Source: Actinomycetota bacterium
GTDB lineage: Bacteria > Actinomycetota > Acidimicrobiia > IMCC26256 > PALSA-555
Direction: 5' to 3'
Length of the DNA stretch: 64,000 bases
Assembly (NCBI GenBank): GCA_003140175.1
Contig: PLJD01000069.1
Coordinates: forward strand, 16,093 to 80,092
Part shown: positions 41,128 through 49,900 of the stretch, piece by piece
Numbering within the stretch: position 1 is the first letter of the stretch
Layout of the letters: each line of letters starts with the position of its first letter
The notes under the pieces: model-generated
What the model saw: the letters and a program-made list of their open reading frames with translations, nothing else
Told to the model about the DNA's origin: nothing
Databases searched by the model: none
Program-made: the position numbers and the translations under genes

Positions 41128-41976
41128 GTGCCCAACGCGATCTGGACGGGGAGTATCAGCTTTGGTCTTGTCTCGGTGCCGGTGCGAGTGGTGTCGGCCA
41201 CCAGGAGCCAGGACGTCCGCTTCAATCAGCTGGAAGAGGGCTCGAACGCCCGGATCCGGTACCGGAAGGTGTCGGAGGCATCCGGCGAAGAGGTCCCGAA
41301 CGACCGGATCCGCAAGGGCTACGAGATCTCGCCCGGCCAGTACGTGGTCGTCGGCGACGACGAGATTCGCTCCCTGGCCCCCAGGTCGAGCCGCATGATC
41401 GAGATCGAGGACTTCGTCGACCTCGACGACATCGACCCGCTCTATTTCGAGCAGCCGTACTACCTCACCCCCGATCCCACGGCCCTCAAGCCCTATCAGC
41501 TGCTCGTCGAGGCCATGACGGAGCTGCGCAAGGTGGCGATCGGCCGGGTGGTGATGCGATCCAAAGAGAGCCTGGTCGCGATCCGGCCCCTCGACGACGT
41601 GTTGTGCCTCGAGACGATGCGCTACGCCGACGAGGTGCTGCCCCGGTCCGGGCTGCTCGGTGAGGACATGACGGCGGCGGAGCCCTCCGAGCGGGAGCTC
41701 ACCATGGCCCGGCAGCTGGTCGAGGCCCTGTCGGGCCGGTTCGAGCCGGACCGGTATCACGACCAGTACCGCGAGCAGCTCCGCGAGCTCATCGACCGCA
41801 AGGCGGCCGGCGAGGAGATCGTCGCCGAGCCGACGACGGAGGAGCCGGGCGCGGTGCTCGATCTCATGGCTGCACTCGAGGCGAGCCTGGCCCGAGCGGG
41901 CTCGGCGGAACCCGCCAACGCCAAGTCGGCGAAGCCGGCGAAGAAGCGCGCCTCGCGGTCGCGCAAGTCGGCCTGA
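41128..41976 (+). CDS. ku: Ku protein, non-homologous end joining
   Basis: A 282-residue bacterial Ku that forms a homodimeric ring around DNA ends. The N-terminal AIWTGSISFGLVSVPVRVVSATRS, KGYEISPGQYVVV, FEQPYYLTPD and the VLCLETMRYADEV region are family signatures. The C-terminus is Lys/Arg-rich (KPAKKRASRSRKSA), as in mycobacterial Ku tails that tune DNA sliding and end binding. GTG 41128 is the only start matching the N-terminus. Paired divergently with the LigD polymerase, it makes a minimal NHEJ module. Confidence 0.95.
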   Translation: MPNAIWTGSISFGLVSVPVRVVSATRSQDVRFNQLEEGSNARIRYRKVSEASGEEVPNDRIRKGYEISPGQYVVVGDDEIRSLAPRSSRMIEIEDFVDLDDIDPLYFEQPYYLTPDPTALKPYQLLVEAMTELRKVAIGRVVMRSKESLVAIRPLDDVLCLETMRYADEVLPRSGLLGEDMTAAEPSERELTMARQLVEALSGRFEPDRYHDQYREQLRELIDRKAAGEEIVAEPTTEEPGAVLDLMAALEASLARAGSAEPANAKSAKPAKKRASRSRKSA

Positions 41977-41998
41977 GCGGCGCTCCGGCCGCTCAGGC
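41971..41998. terminator. convergent hairpin containing both stop codons
   Basis: A perfect 10-bp inverted repeat GCCTGAGCGG / CCGCTCAGGC with an 8-nt loop. The ku TGA lies in the left arm and the complement of the miniprotein TGA in the right arm, the same layout as at 17798-17828. Confidence 0.6.
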
Positions 41999-42169
41999 GG
42001 CGCGGGCGGGGGTGAGGACGGCGTGGTCGATGCCGTGGTCCTCGACGAGCCAGCCGCAGATCCCGCAGACCCCGGTGGCCGTCTCGTCGGGGCGGGCCCA
42101 GGGGCAGGGCTCCCAACGCACCGGCTCGGCCGGCTCCGGGGCGGGGGTCAATCGGCGGGTGGTGGTCAT
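41993..42169 (-). CDS. Cys-containing small protein, possible zinc ribbon fragment
   Basis: A 58-residue ORF missing from the track because of length. It starts MTTTRRLTPAPEP and has three Cys in EPCPWAR and GVCGICGW (C-x14-C-x2-C), plus two His near the end, enough for one metal site. A TACACT hexamer and a GGGAGGA ribosome site lie upstream at sensible distances, and a hairpin containing its stop codon follows. These support a real gene. It is not assigned to a known family; similar small Cys proteins occur widely in actinobacteria. Confidence 0.6.
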   Translation of the reverse strand: MTTTRRLTPAPEPAEPVRWEPCPWARPDETATGVCGICGWLVEDHGIDHAVLTPARAA

Positions 42170-42192
42170 CGCGGTCCTCCCTGAATGACAAC

Positions 42193-42198
42193 AGTGTA
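42193..42198 (-). promoter_or_regulatory. putative -10 box (TACACT) of the small Cys protein
   Basis: TACACT on the minus strand, 23 nt before ATG 42169, with a GGGAGGA ribosome site in between. Confidence 0.5.
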
Positions 42199-42203
42199 AT
42201 TCG

Positions 42204-42228
42204 GTGGCTCCGGCGTCGGGGGAGCCAC
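42204..42228 (-). terminator. hairpin, second stem downstream of the binding-protein gene
   Basis: GTGGCTCC / GGAGCCAC, 8-bp stem with a 9-nt loop, between the binding-protein terminator and the miniprotein promoter. It may be a second terminator or a regulatory site. Confidence 0.4.
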
Positions 42229-42260
42229 TGGGAGCAGACCACGGGGATGTGACACCGATC

Positions 42261-42284
42261 GGGCGGCCGGAGTGCCGGCCGCCC
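42261..42284 (-). terminator. GC-rich hairpin after the binding-protein gene
   Basis: A perfect 10-bp stem GGGCGGCCGG / CCGGCCGCCC with loop AGTG, 8 nt downstream of the stop at 42293 on the minus strand. No U-tract follows; GC-only stems of this kind terminate in actinobacteria. Confidence 0.6.
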
Positions 42285-42292
42285 GCCTGGCC

Positions 42293-43351
42293 TCAGTCGG
42301 TGACCTGCACGCTGTGGCCCTCGACCCAGGTGCGCAACACGAGGTACTCGCCGTGGAGTGCCCCGTGGTCAAAATGGCCGAACGTGAGGGTGGTGCCCTC
42401 GTGGCCACACGTGGCCGGCAGCCGTTTCACCGATTCGAGCGATTCGCGGATCCCGGCCCGGGTCAGATGGTCGGCACGCGCGAGCGCCTCGCCGAGCAGT
42501 CGACCGATGTCGAGCGCCGCGCAGCCCATCGGGCCGGCGGCCATCTGGGGCGCCTCCTCGGCGAGGCGCTGTCGCCGCTGGTTGTCGTCGGCGATGATGT
42601 CGACGTACTCCCAGCCTGCCCAGCCGTCGCGCCAGTCGGGGCGCATGTAGCCGAACATCAGCGCGGAGTTCGCGACCACCGGCACGTCCCAACCGAGCTG
42701 GGCGAGGCCGATCGCCACCGGGCGGCTCGACATGCCCAGCCCGAGGTACACGAGTCCGTCGGGCTCCGCCGCGCGGAGGCGCGCCAGCACCGCGGTCGCA
42801 TCCTCGGTGACGGGGGAGATGGTGGCGGTCCCGGCGACCTCGAGCCCGGCTCCGTCGGTGCTGGCCTCGAAGTACTCGAAGAACCGACGCCCGACCGGCG
42901 AGCGCTCGAAGACCACCGCCGGGCGGCGCAGCCCGCGCGCCGCGAGCCGTTGGGCAAGCAGCACCGGCTCCTCTTCCAACGAGCCCACCTGATAGTGGAA
43001 GCCGTACCGGCCGCGGGTCCGTTCGCCCCCCGTGTAGTTGATGCACACCAGCTCGGCCGCGTCGGCGAGCGGGGCGACGATCAGGCCGTTGTCGCTGACG
43101 GCCGGTCCGATCACCGCGAGGCAGCCTGCGGCTTCCAGGTCGCGGAAGCCGCCGACCACCGAGTGCTCGGTGCCGATCGGGAGGCCGGTCGCCTCGGCGC
43201 GCAGGAACTCGAGGTCGCGGTCCACGCGACCCCCGGCGGCGACCTCGTCGACGCCCCGACGCAGCGCCGCTTCCATGTCCGCGCCGCCGTCCGGCGACGG
43301 GAAGTCGAAGAGCAGACCGACCCGCACCGGCGCAGTCGGGAACAGGGGCAC
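42293..43351 (-). CDS. branched-chain amino acid-type ABC substrate-binding protein
   Basis: A 352-residue periplasmic-binding fold I protein (Peripla_BP_6 type). PVRVGLLFDFPSPDGGADM is the first strand, GGFRDLEAAGCLAVIGPAVSDNGLIVAPLAD the ligand-lobe region, and VYLGLGMSSRPVAIGLAQLGWDVPVVANSA the hinge. There is no signal peptide or lipobox at the chosen GTG (43351). It therefore appears cytoplasmic or anchored through partners, which is unusual. The start overlaps the cytochrome c TAG by 1 bp. It has no own transporter; it sits in an operon with a cytochrome c and DUF6529, pointing to a sensing or electron-transfer-linked role. Confidence 0.82.
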   Translation of the reverse strand: MPLFPTAPVRVGLLFDFPSPDGGADMEAALRRGVDEVAAGGRVDRDLEFLRAEATGLPIGTEHSVVGGFRDLEAAGCLAVIGPAVSDNGLIVAPLADAAELVCINYTGGERTRGRYGFHYQVGSLEEEPVLLAQRLAARGLRRPAVVFERSPVGRRFFEYFEASTDGAGLEVAGTATISPVTEDATAVLARLRAAEPDGLVYLGLGMSSRPVAIGLAQLGWDVPVVANSALMFGYMRPDWRDGWAGWEYVDIIADDNQRRQRLAEEAPQMAAGPMGCAALDIGRLLGEALARADHLTRAGIRESLESVKRLPATCGHEGTTLTFGHFDHGALHGEYLVLRTWVEGHSVQVTD

Positions 43352-43695
43352 TACTTGCCCAGCTCGGTGCGGGTGTAGTCGACGACGTCGCGGATCTGGG
43401 CTGCCGAGAGTGTGGTGGCGAAGGCCGGCATGATGCCCCGGCCGTGGTCGACGAACGTGATCTCGTCGCTGGGGTTCGGGAACGCTGGGACCACGACGCC
43501 GGCCAGTTTCGGCCCGATCGCGCCCTCGCCGTTCGCCCCGTGACAGCTGGCGCAGTTCGCCGAGAAGATCATGCCTCCGGGGGAGCTGGCCGCGGCGCCC
43601 CCCGAGCCGGGCTCGTTGGCGAACAGCATGATTATGAACACCGCCACGGCCACGACGGCGAGGACCTCGATGGCGTTGACGACCCGACGGAACAC
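43351..43695 (-). CDS. membrane-anchored cytochrome c (class I)
   Basis: A 114-residue mono-heme cytochrome. Residues 8-25 form an uncleaved N-terminal membrane anchor. The heme site is CASCH (Cys48, Cys51, His52) and the axial Met is Met89 in GIMPAF. The heme faces outside the membrane. A short Gly/Ala linker separates anchor and heme domain. Start GTG 43695, 6 nt after the DUF6529 stop. It would pass electrons between membrane complexes. The surrounding gene pairing is described under findings. Confidence 0.9.
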   Translation of the reverse strand: MFRRVVNAIEVLAVVAVAVFIIMLFANEPGSGGAAASSPGGMIFSANCASCHGANGEGAIGPKLAGVVVPAFPNPSDEITFVDHGRGIMPAFATTLSAAQIRDVVDYTRTELGK

Positions 43696-43701
43696 AGCGA
43701 C

Positions 43702-44277
43702 TCAGAACAGCGGGCGTGGGGCGCTCGACGACGTGAAGAACCACAGGCTGCTGGTCAGGAAGATCGCCACCAGCGCGGCGAACACCAGGCCGCCCGCGAC
43801 GGGCAGCACCCAGTTCGGGAGGCCCTTCACGCGCACCCCCAAGACCTTGATGACGAACACGCCGTAGAAGGCACAGCCGAAAATCCCGTGGAGTAGCACG
43901 CGGGTGCTGGCGGTCTGGAAGCCCAGACCCCAGAGGCACTGGTACGCGACGGGGAGCGTGACGACGAAGGCGGCGGTACCGATGAGGCGGTGCGCGTCGC
44001 CGAGCCACGCCGGCGCCTGGCGCGGGATCGAGAGCTTCCCGTAGAGACGGGCCGCGAGCAGCAGCTGGACGCCGGCGAGGACCAGGGCGAGGGTCGCCAG
44101 CCACACCTTGAGCTGGATCGTGCCCGAGAAGAACAAGGTGTAGGGCTTCTCGTGGGTCGGCGTGTGGGCGTTGGCGTAGACGCCGAGCGCCACCGCGACT
44201 GCGGCGCCGGCCACCAGGATGCCGAGCAACTTGGTGGTGGTCGACAGTCCGGTCTTGAGCTGGGCCGGTGCAGCCAT
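43702..44277 (-). CDS. DUF6529 family membrane protein
   Basis: A 191-residue integral membrane protein with about five hydrophobic segments. TKLLGILVAGAAVAVALGVYANAH forms the first helix, then LKVWLATLALVLAGVQLLLAARL, a His-containing GDAHRLIGTAAFVVTLPVAYQCLW, a short HGIFGCAFYGVFVIKVLGV and the C-terminal PVAGGLVFAALVAIFLTS. The spaced His residues (DAHRLIG, LLHGIFG) resemble heme-b ligands of cytochrome b561-like proteins, so it may pass electrons to the next gene's cytochrome c. ATG 44277; the 443-residue track ORF is an antisense extension. It is first of a three-gene operon. Confidence 0.78.
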   Translation of the reverse strand: MAAPAQLKTGLSTTTKLLGILVAGAAVAVALGVYANAHTPTHEKPYTLFFSGTIQLKVWLATLALVLAGVQLLLAARLYGKLSIPRQAPAWLGDAHRLIGTAAFVVTLPVAYQCLWGLGFQTASTRVLLHGIFGCAFYGVFVIKVLGVRVKGLPNWVLPVAGGLVFAALVAIFLTSSLWFFTSSSAPRPLF

Positions 44278-44364
44278 CTCCCCTCCCCCGTCGGACGCAT
44301 CCTGCCCCTCGCGGCGCCGTCCGACAAGACCGTCGGCTCGACCCGGGTCCGTCGCAACCCGATC

Positions 44365-44370
44365 TACAGT
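44365..44370 (+). promoter_or_regulatory. leaderless-type -10 box (TACAGT) of the small membrane protein
   Basis: TACAGT is followed after 6 nt by GTG 44377. Confidence 0.5.
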
Positions 44371-44376
44371 CCGCCC

Positions 44377-44565
44377 GTGCTCGTGCTGAGTCCGGTGCTC
44401 GTCGTCCAGGCGGAGCGGATGGACCCCAGCTGGCCGCCGGTGCTGAGCGGGCTGGTCGTGCTGCTGGTACTCGGCGCGATCACGGTGATGACCGTCATGT
44501 TCCGGACGCTGCGCGGCGCTGCCCGCGAGGAGCGGCTCCGGCCGCGAGGCTTCCGGCGTGATTAA
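44377..44565 (+). CDS. single-pass small membrane protein
   Basis: A 62-residue protein whose true start (GTG 44377) is hidden in a longer track ORF. It has a short N-terminus, a hydrophobic helix (PVLSGLVVLLVLGAITVMTVMF) and a basic cytoplasmic tail (RTLRGAAREERLRPRGFRRD). The start is set by a TACAGT hexamer 6 nt upstream. It is divergent from the DUF6529/cytochrome c operon (99 bp between starts) and could be a small subunit of the same electron-transfer complex; that link is positional only. Confidence 0.6.
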   Translation: MLVLSPVLVVQAERMDPSWPPVLSGLVVLLVLGAITVMTVMFRTLRGAAREERLRPRGFRRD

Positions 44566-44613
44566 CGCACGGGTGCGGCTCGGCGTGCGCCCCCTGGACC
44601 GGCGTGGCGCGCG

Positions 44614-45261
44614 ATGAACACCCCCGATCCGTTGCGACGGTGGATCGGCGACCTGGTCGACGGCGCGTGGGACGCGCTCCAGGGCTGGGGCCGGATCCGG
44701 CCCGACAGCGCCCGCGCCCGCCGGTTCCGGGCGTTTGGTTCCGGGACCGTGATCTGCTTTCCGGTCAGCGCGATGTTCGGTGAGCGCTACATCGAGCTGG
44801 GCGCCGGGACGATCATCGGACCGTACGCCACGCTGTCCGCTGGCGTCTCGCCCGCGCACGAGCTCGGCGACACGGCGGTCGTGTCGATCGGGGATCGCTG
44901 CCTCATCGGAAAAGGCACCGGGATCGTGGGCCACGACCGGATCGAGATCGGCGACGACGTCTTCACCGGCCATCACGTCTACATCACCGACGCCAACCAC
45001 GGCTACGACGATCCCGCGCTGCCCATCGGTCACCAGTTCGCGCCATCCCGCCCGGTGCGGATCGGGGCGGGCTCATGGCTCGGGCACGGCGCGATCGTCC
45101 TGCCGGGCGTCACCATCGGCGCCCACGTCGTGGTCGGGGCGGGCTCGGTGGTGACCAGCGACCTCCCCGACTACACCGTGGCGGTCGGCAACCCCGCCCG
45201 TGTCGTCCGCGAGATCGGCGCGGTTCAGCCGTCGGTGGTCCGCGAGGCGGGCGAGGGGTAG
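44614..45261 (+). CDS. hexapeptide-repeat acyltransferase (LbH)
   Basis: A 215-residue trimeric acyltransferase-like protein. The left-handed beta helix is visible as repeated I-G-x-x-x-x motifs (IELGAGTIIGPYATL, VVSIGDRCLIGKGTGIVG, RIEIGDDVFTGHHVYITD). The active-site-like His is in TDANHGYDDP, and IGAHVVVGAGSVVTSDLPD precedes the C-terminal helix. Related to maltose/galactoside/NodL-type O-acetyltransferases and WcaF-like enzymes; acts on sugars or lipids with acetyl-CoA. The 3' end overlaps the convergent binding-protein gene by 37 bp. Confidence 0.88.
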   Translation: MNTPDPLRRWIGDLVDGAWDALQGWGRIRPDSARARRFRAFGSGTVICFPVSAMFGERYIELGAGTIIGPYATLSAGVSPAHELGDTAVVSIGDRCLIGKGTGIVGHDRIEIGDDVFTGHHVYITDANHGYDDPALPIGHQFAPSRPVRIGAGSWLGHGAIVLPGVTIGAHVVVGAGSVVTSDLPDYTVAVGNPARVVREIGAVQPSVVREAGEG

Positions 45262-46919
45262 GTGGGCGGCTGCCCGCCGGGCGGTAGCGAGTGGTACACG
45301 GTCACCGAGCGGGCGACGTCGAAGAGACCCAGCTGCTTGGGCCAGTGCCCGGGCAGGTACCGGCGGCCGCCCAGCGCGTAGCGGTACAGGCCCTTGCCTT
45401 GGTTGCCGACTTCGTCAGGCCCGGTCGCGTTCGGGTCCCACCAGATCACGGTGGCGTCGTCGCCCCACGTGTAGTCGGTGGTGGGCCAGATCCCGTGGTG
45501 GCCCCACGACATGTGGACGACCGTCGGCGCCGTCGCTCGGTTCGCGGGATAGCTGAACAGGCCCGCGCGGAAGCTGTTCGCGGTCAGGTGCGGGCCGGCG
45601 AGGTGGAGACCGGTGAAGAAGATGAGGGGGGCCTGCACGAGGACCTCGTAGGTGCTGGCCTCGGGCCCTTTCCCGAACTGCCAGCGCAGGATGTTCGCGA
45701 ACTCGTTGGCGTCATCGGTCGTTCGCGCCGGGAGCAGCGAGACGCCGAAGGCGTGCGCCCACTGGCGTTGATCGTAGGTTCGCCCGAATACCGCGGTGTC
45801 GGTGTACGCGTAGCCGAGCACGATCCACTCGGGGAAGTAGTCCTGGGCGGTTGCCTCCTTGGTGAGGAAGGCGGGGAAGATCGGATCCCCCGCGAGGAGG
45901 ACGCTGGTGACCTTGGCGTGCTTCAACGCGGCGATGATCGTGCGCGCGTCCTCCTGGGCCTGGGAGAGGTCGAGCTGGTAGGGCTCGTCGAGGGCGATCT
46001 TGACGTGCTGGTGTGCCATGAGCCCAGCGAAGCGCCGGTAGCTCTGCTGGAAGCTGCCGGTCGCGTCGTCGTATCGCACGACGCCGAAGCGCCGTACCTG
46101 ATGGTGCATCGCGGGGTCGCCGGCGTGGACGGCTTTGCGGCCGGCGATGGTCGAGACGAACGCCGCCCAGTGCAGCGCGGCCTGCTCGGGCGACGCGAGC
46201 GTCGGCCAGATGTAGGGGGCGTGCGATTGGAGGAAGGAGTCGGGTTCGGCGAGAACGCAATCTCCGAGGCAGAGCACACCGCGCGCGGCGAGTTCGTCGG
46301 CGTAGGCCGACGTCTCGTCGGGTCCCCCGAACGACGCGAACGCGTGGATCTGGGTCGCGACCTTGATCGCATCGGCCTTTGCGGCGACGTCGTCGTCCGG
46401 CGCGCCGCTGGCCTGGATCGGGACCAGCTTGATCTTGCGGCCGTACGTCTCGTAATGGGATTCGAAGAAGGTGACGTACGCCTGGGTGGTGCGCAGCTCG
46501 GCGGCCAGGCTCGCCTCGCTGTTTGACTGCTGGAAGAACGCCTGCTGGAGGACGTCGGGCACGGTCTGGTAGAGGGCGACGGTGATCGTGGTCGCCGTGA
46601 CGCCGGGGGCGGTGTGGCCGCCGTTGCTTCCGCCGTGCCAGGGCGGGACGCAGGGCGGTGCGTACGTCAGAGGGACCGCGACCCGGCCCGTGGTGGTGTC
46701 GCAGTTCGGGCCCCAGTTGACCTTGACGCCGCGGGCTTTGGCCTGCCCGAAGGTCAGCGGCAGTGGCCCGGCCCTCGACGCGGCCGGTCCCGCCGAGTTC
46801 GTGGCGCCGGGAGCCAGCGCGGCGATCAGCGCGACCGCGACGATGACGGCGAGGAAGGGCAGGTAGCGGACCAGGACCGTGCCGGCGGTCGGCCGGGCGC
46901 GTCGGAGCGGCTCAGTCAC
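45225..46919 (-). CDS. large Liv-type ABC substrate-binding protein
   Basis: A 564-residue Peripla_BP_6-like protein, longer than the usual 380-420. An N-terminal uncleaved-looking hydrophobic segment (VRYLPFLAVIVAVALIAALA) anchors or exports it. CDTTTGRVAVPLTYAPPCVPPW is an extra Cys-containing lead, then GVTATTITVALYQTVPD, FFESHYETYGRKIKLVPI, ASFGGPDETSAYADELAA and LLAGDPIFPAFLTKEAT. The GTG at 46919 overlaps the stop of the four-domain transporter by 8 bp. It is therefore the translationally coupled binding partner of that transporter. Confidence 0.88.
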   Translation of the reverse strand: MTEPLRRARPTAGTVLVRYLPFLAVIVAVALIAALAPGATNSAGPAASRAGPLPLTFGQAKARGVKVNWGPNCDTTTGRVAVPLTYAPPCVPPWHGGSNGGHTAPGVTATTITVALYQTVPDVLQQAFFQQSNSEASLAAELRTTQAYVTFFESHYETYGRKIKLVPIQASGAPDDDVAAKADAIKVATQIHAFASFGGPDETSAYADELAARGVLCLGDCVLAEPDSFLQSHAPYIWPTLASPEQAALHWAAFVSTIAGRKAVHAGDPAMHHQVRRFGVVRYDDATGSFQQSYRRFAGLMAHQHVKIALDEPYQLDLSQAQEDARTIIAALKHAKVTSVLLAGDPIFPAFLTKEATAQDYFPEWIVLGYAYTDTAVFGRTYDQRQWAHAFGVSLLPARTTDDANEFANILRWQFGKGPEASTYEVLVQAPLIFFTGLHLAGPHLTANSFRAGLFSYPANRATAPTVVHMSWGHHGIWPTTDYTWGDDATVIWWDPNATGPDEVGNQGKGLYRYALGGRRYLPGHWPKQLGLFDVARSVTVYHSLPPGGQPPTYPSPASRTTDG

Positions 46920-49900
46920 GGTCCAGCTCGTGACCTGCGGGTCGGTCCTGTCCGAGGTAGGAGGCGATGACCCGCGGGTCTGCGCAGACCTCGTCGGGGG
47001 TACCCGTGGCGATGACAGACCCCAGGTCGAGCGCGACCCATCGGCTGGCGACGGCCCGGAGGAAGTTCAGGTCGTGCTCGATCACCACCAGACTCGCGCC
47101 GAGCTCGTCGCGGATGCGTGACAGGAGGGGGGCCAGGGCTTCGGCTTCGCGTTGCGCGATCCCGCTCGATGGCTCGTCGAGCAGGATGACGTCAGGGCGG
47201 GCGCCGACCAACGCGGCGAGGTCGACGATCCGTCGGGTTCCGGTGGAGAGCTCGCGGACGAACTTGTCGGCGTGGTCGCCGAGATGGAAGAGCTCGATGA
47301 GCTCGTCGACGCGCAGCCGGACCGTCGCTTCCGACTGCGCCACCGCCGGTAGGTGCAACGCGGCGGCGATCGGGTCGCGCACCTCGACCCAGTCTTCGAG
47401 CGCCACGGCCACCGCTTCCTCGACGGTGAGCGCGGGGAAGAGGCGGGCGTCTTGGAACGACCGTCCCAGTCCCCGGTGCGCACGGAACGCCGGTGGACGG
47501 CCGGTGAGCTCGACCCGTTGCCCCGCCCGGTCCACCAGCGCGACCGTGCCGGCGTCTGGATGTTCGAAGCCGCTGACGACGTCGAAGAGGGTGGTCTTCC
47601 CCGCGCCGTTGGGACCGAGAACACCGAGAATCTCGCCCCGGTGCACCGTGAACGACACCGCGTCGAGCGCGACGATCCCGCCGAAGTGCTTGGTCACGTC
47701 GGTCACGGCGAGGCTTGAGCCATCCACCGGCGGTGGGCTCGGCTGGTCGGACAGCTGGACACCGTCGTGGCGGGTCGCGACGTCGCCGAGGAATACCGAG
47801 CGCAGCAGGTCGTCCCGACCGCGCAGGTCGGCGGCCCGCCCCTCGAAGCGGACCCGACCCTTCTCGAGGAAGGAGGCTCGATCCGCGACGGCGAGCGCGA
47901 GATCGGCTGACTGCTCGACGACGACCACCGTCGTGCCGTTCCCCGCGAGCTCGCGCAGCACGCCCAGGAGCGCGGTGACAACGGCGGGCGCCAGCCCGAG
48001 GGACAGCTCGTCGACGAGGAGTAGGCGAGGCGCAGCGATCAACGCCATCGCCAAGGCCAGCATCTGCTGCTCGCCACCGCTCAAGTCGCCGGCGGTCTGG
48101 CGGCCTCGGTCCCGCAGCATCGGAAAGTGCTCGAGGGCCCGGTCGGTGGCGGCGCGCGCCTCGGCCGGCCGGTGGCGCTGGGTCCAAGCGGCGAGCCGGA
48201 GATGCTCGCCGACGGTGAGGGACGGAAACGTCGACTCGCCACCGGGTACGGACGCGACCCCGCGTCCCGCGATCTCGTCGGCCCGCAACCCGGCGAGGTC
48301 CTCGCCGTCGAGGCGGACGGTGCCTTCGGTGCAGGGCACGAGTCCGGCGATCGCTCGCAGCAGCGTGGACTTGCCGGCGCCGTTGGTGCCGAGCAGGGCG
48401 ACGATCTCGCCCTCGACGGCGTGGAGCCGGGCATCGACGAGCACGGGTACGCCGTCGTAGCGCACCTCGACGCCCGTGATGACGAGCCGGGCGTCGGGGG
48501 GCACCGCGGTGACGGGCGCGCCGGTGAGCTCGTCACCGTCGTCGCGGTCGAGGGCTTCGTCGGTGAGGGCACTGACCGCGATCGAACGGCGGGCTGCCAC
48601 TCGGCGGAGGAGTGCCTCGCGCGCGTCGGCCAGCGCGCCGCCGAGACCGCCGGGCAAGACGAGCAGCACCGCGAGCAGCCCGGCTCCGGTGGCGAGGATC
48701 TGCCAGTTGGTCGGCAGGAAGTAGGCGACGCCACGGACATAGGTCGCGCCGATGATGGCGCCGGGGATCGAGCCGAGTCCGCCGATGACCGTCATGGCGA
48801 ACACCTGGAGGCTCGCCGCGGGCTGGTAGGGGCCCGGGTCGAGCCCCGACTGTTGATACACGAACAGTGCACCGGCGAACGCGGCGAGGAAGCCGGAGAA
48901 GGCCAGCGCGAAGAGGGTCAGGCGGCGTGTGCTCACACCGAATGCTTCCGCGGCCCGCTCGTTCTCGCGGGTGGCGATGATCGCCCGTCCCGTTCGACTG
49001 GCTCGCAGGCCGTAGGCCAGCGCGACCGCGAGCGCGAGCCCCGCGAGGCACAGGTAGTAGAAGCGGGTGTCGGTGTCGACGGCGATGATGCCGAACAGCG
49101 GTGGGCGGGCGATCTGCTCGCCCGGCAGCCAGTTCAGCGCGGTGCCCGCGCCGAAGAAGCTCCGATTCAGCAGCCAGTCGGAGGTCATGAGCGCGAAGGC
49201 CAGCGACGTCACGGCGAGGGTCAGACCTCGTCGGCGGAGCGCGGGCAGCCCGATCACCATCGCGACCCCGGCGCCCGCGATCCCGGCCAGGAGCAGGCCG
49301 GCTGCGAGGTCCCAGCCGAGCCGGGCGGTGACCGCCCCCGAGACGGCCGCGCCGATGCCGACGAACGCGACCTGTCCGAGGCTGACCTGGCCGGCCCAGC
49401 CGGTCAGGACCACGAGCGAGCAGCCGATGATCCCGAAGATGACAATCGCGGTGGCCAGGCTCAGCTTGCTCGCCGACAGGAGAGCGGGGACCGCGACCAG
49501 CACGCCGAGCACGACCACGCCTGCCGCGACGCGCGTGAGGCGCACTTCGGGGAGCCGTCGGAGCTCTCGCGGCACCGGACGAACCTCGCGCGCTGCTTGC
49601 CAGGTTGAGACGTCGCTCTCGCGCACCCGACTTCCGTCGGTTCCGCCGGTCGCGAGCAGTCCGACCACCACGACGACGAACAGCACGGGGTCGACGTAGG
49701 CCGGCTGATTCCAGTGCCACACCACGGCTTGTTCGACGATTCCGAGCACCACCGCGGCACCGACAATGGTGGGGAGCCGTTCCATCCGCCCGATCACGGC
49801 CGCGGCGAGGGCACGCAACAAAAGGGCGGGACCCAGCACCTGACCGATCGGCAGGCCGATGATGCCCGCTCGCAGGTACACCGCCAGGAACGCGAGGACC

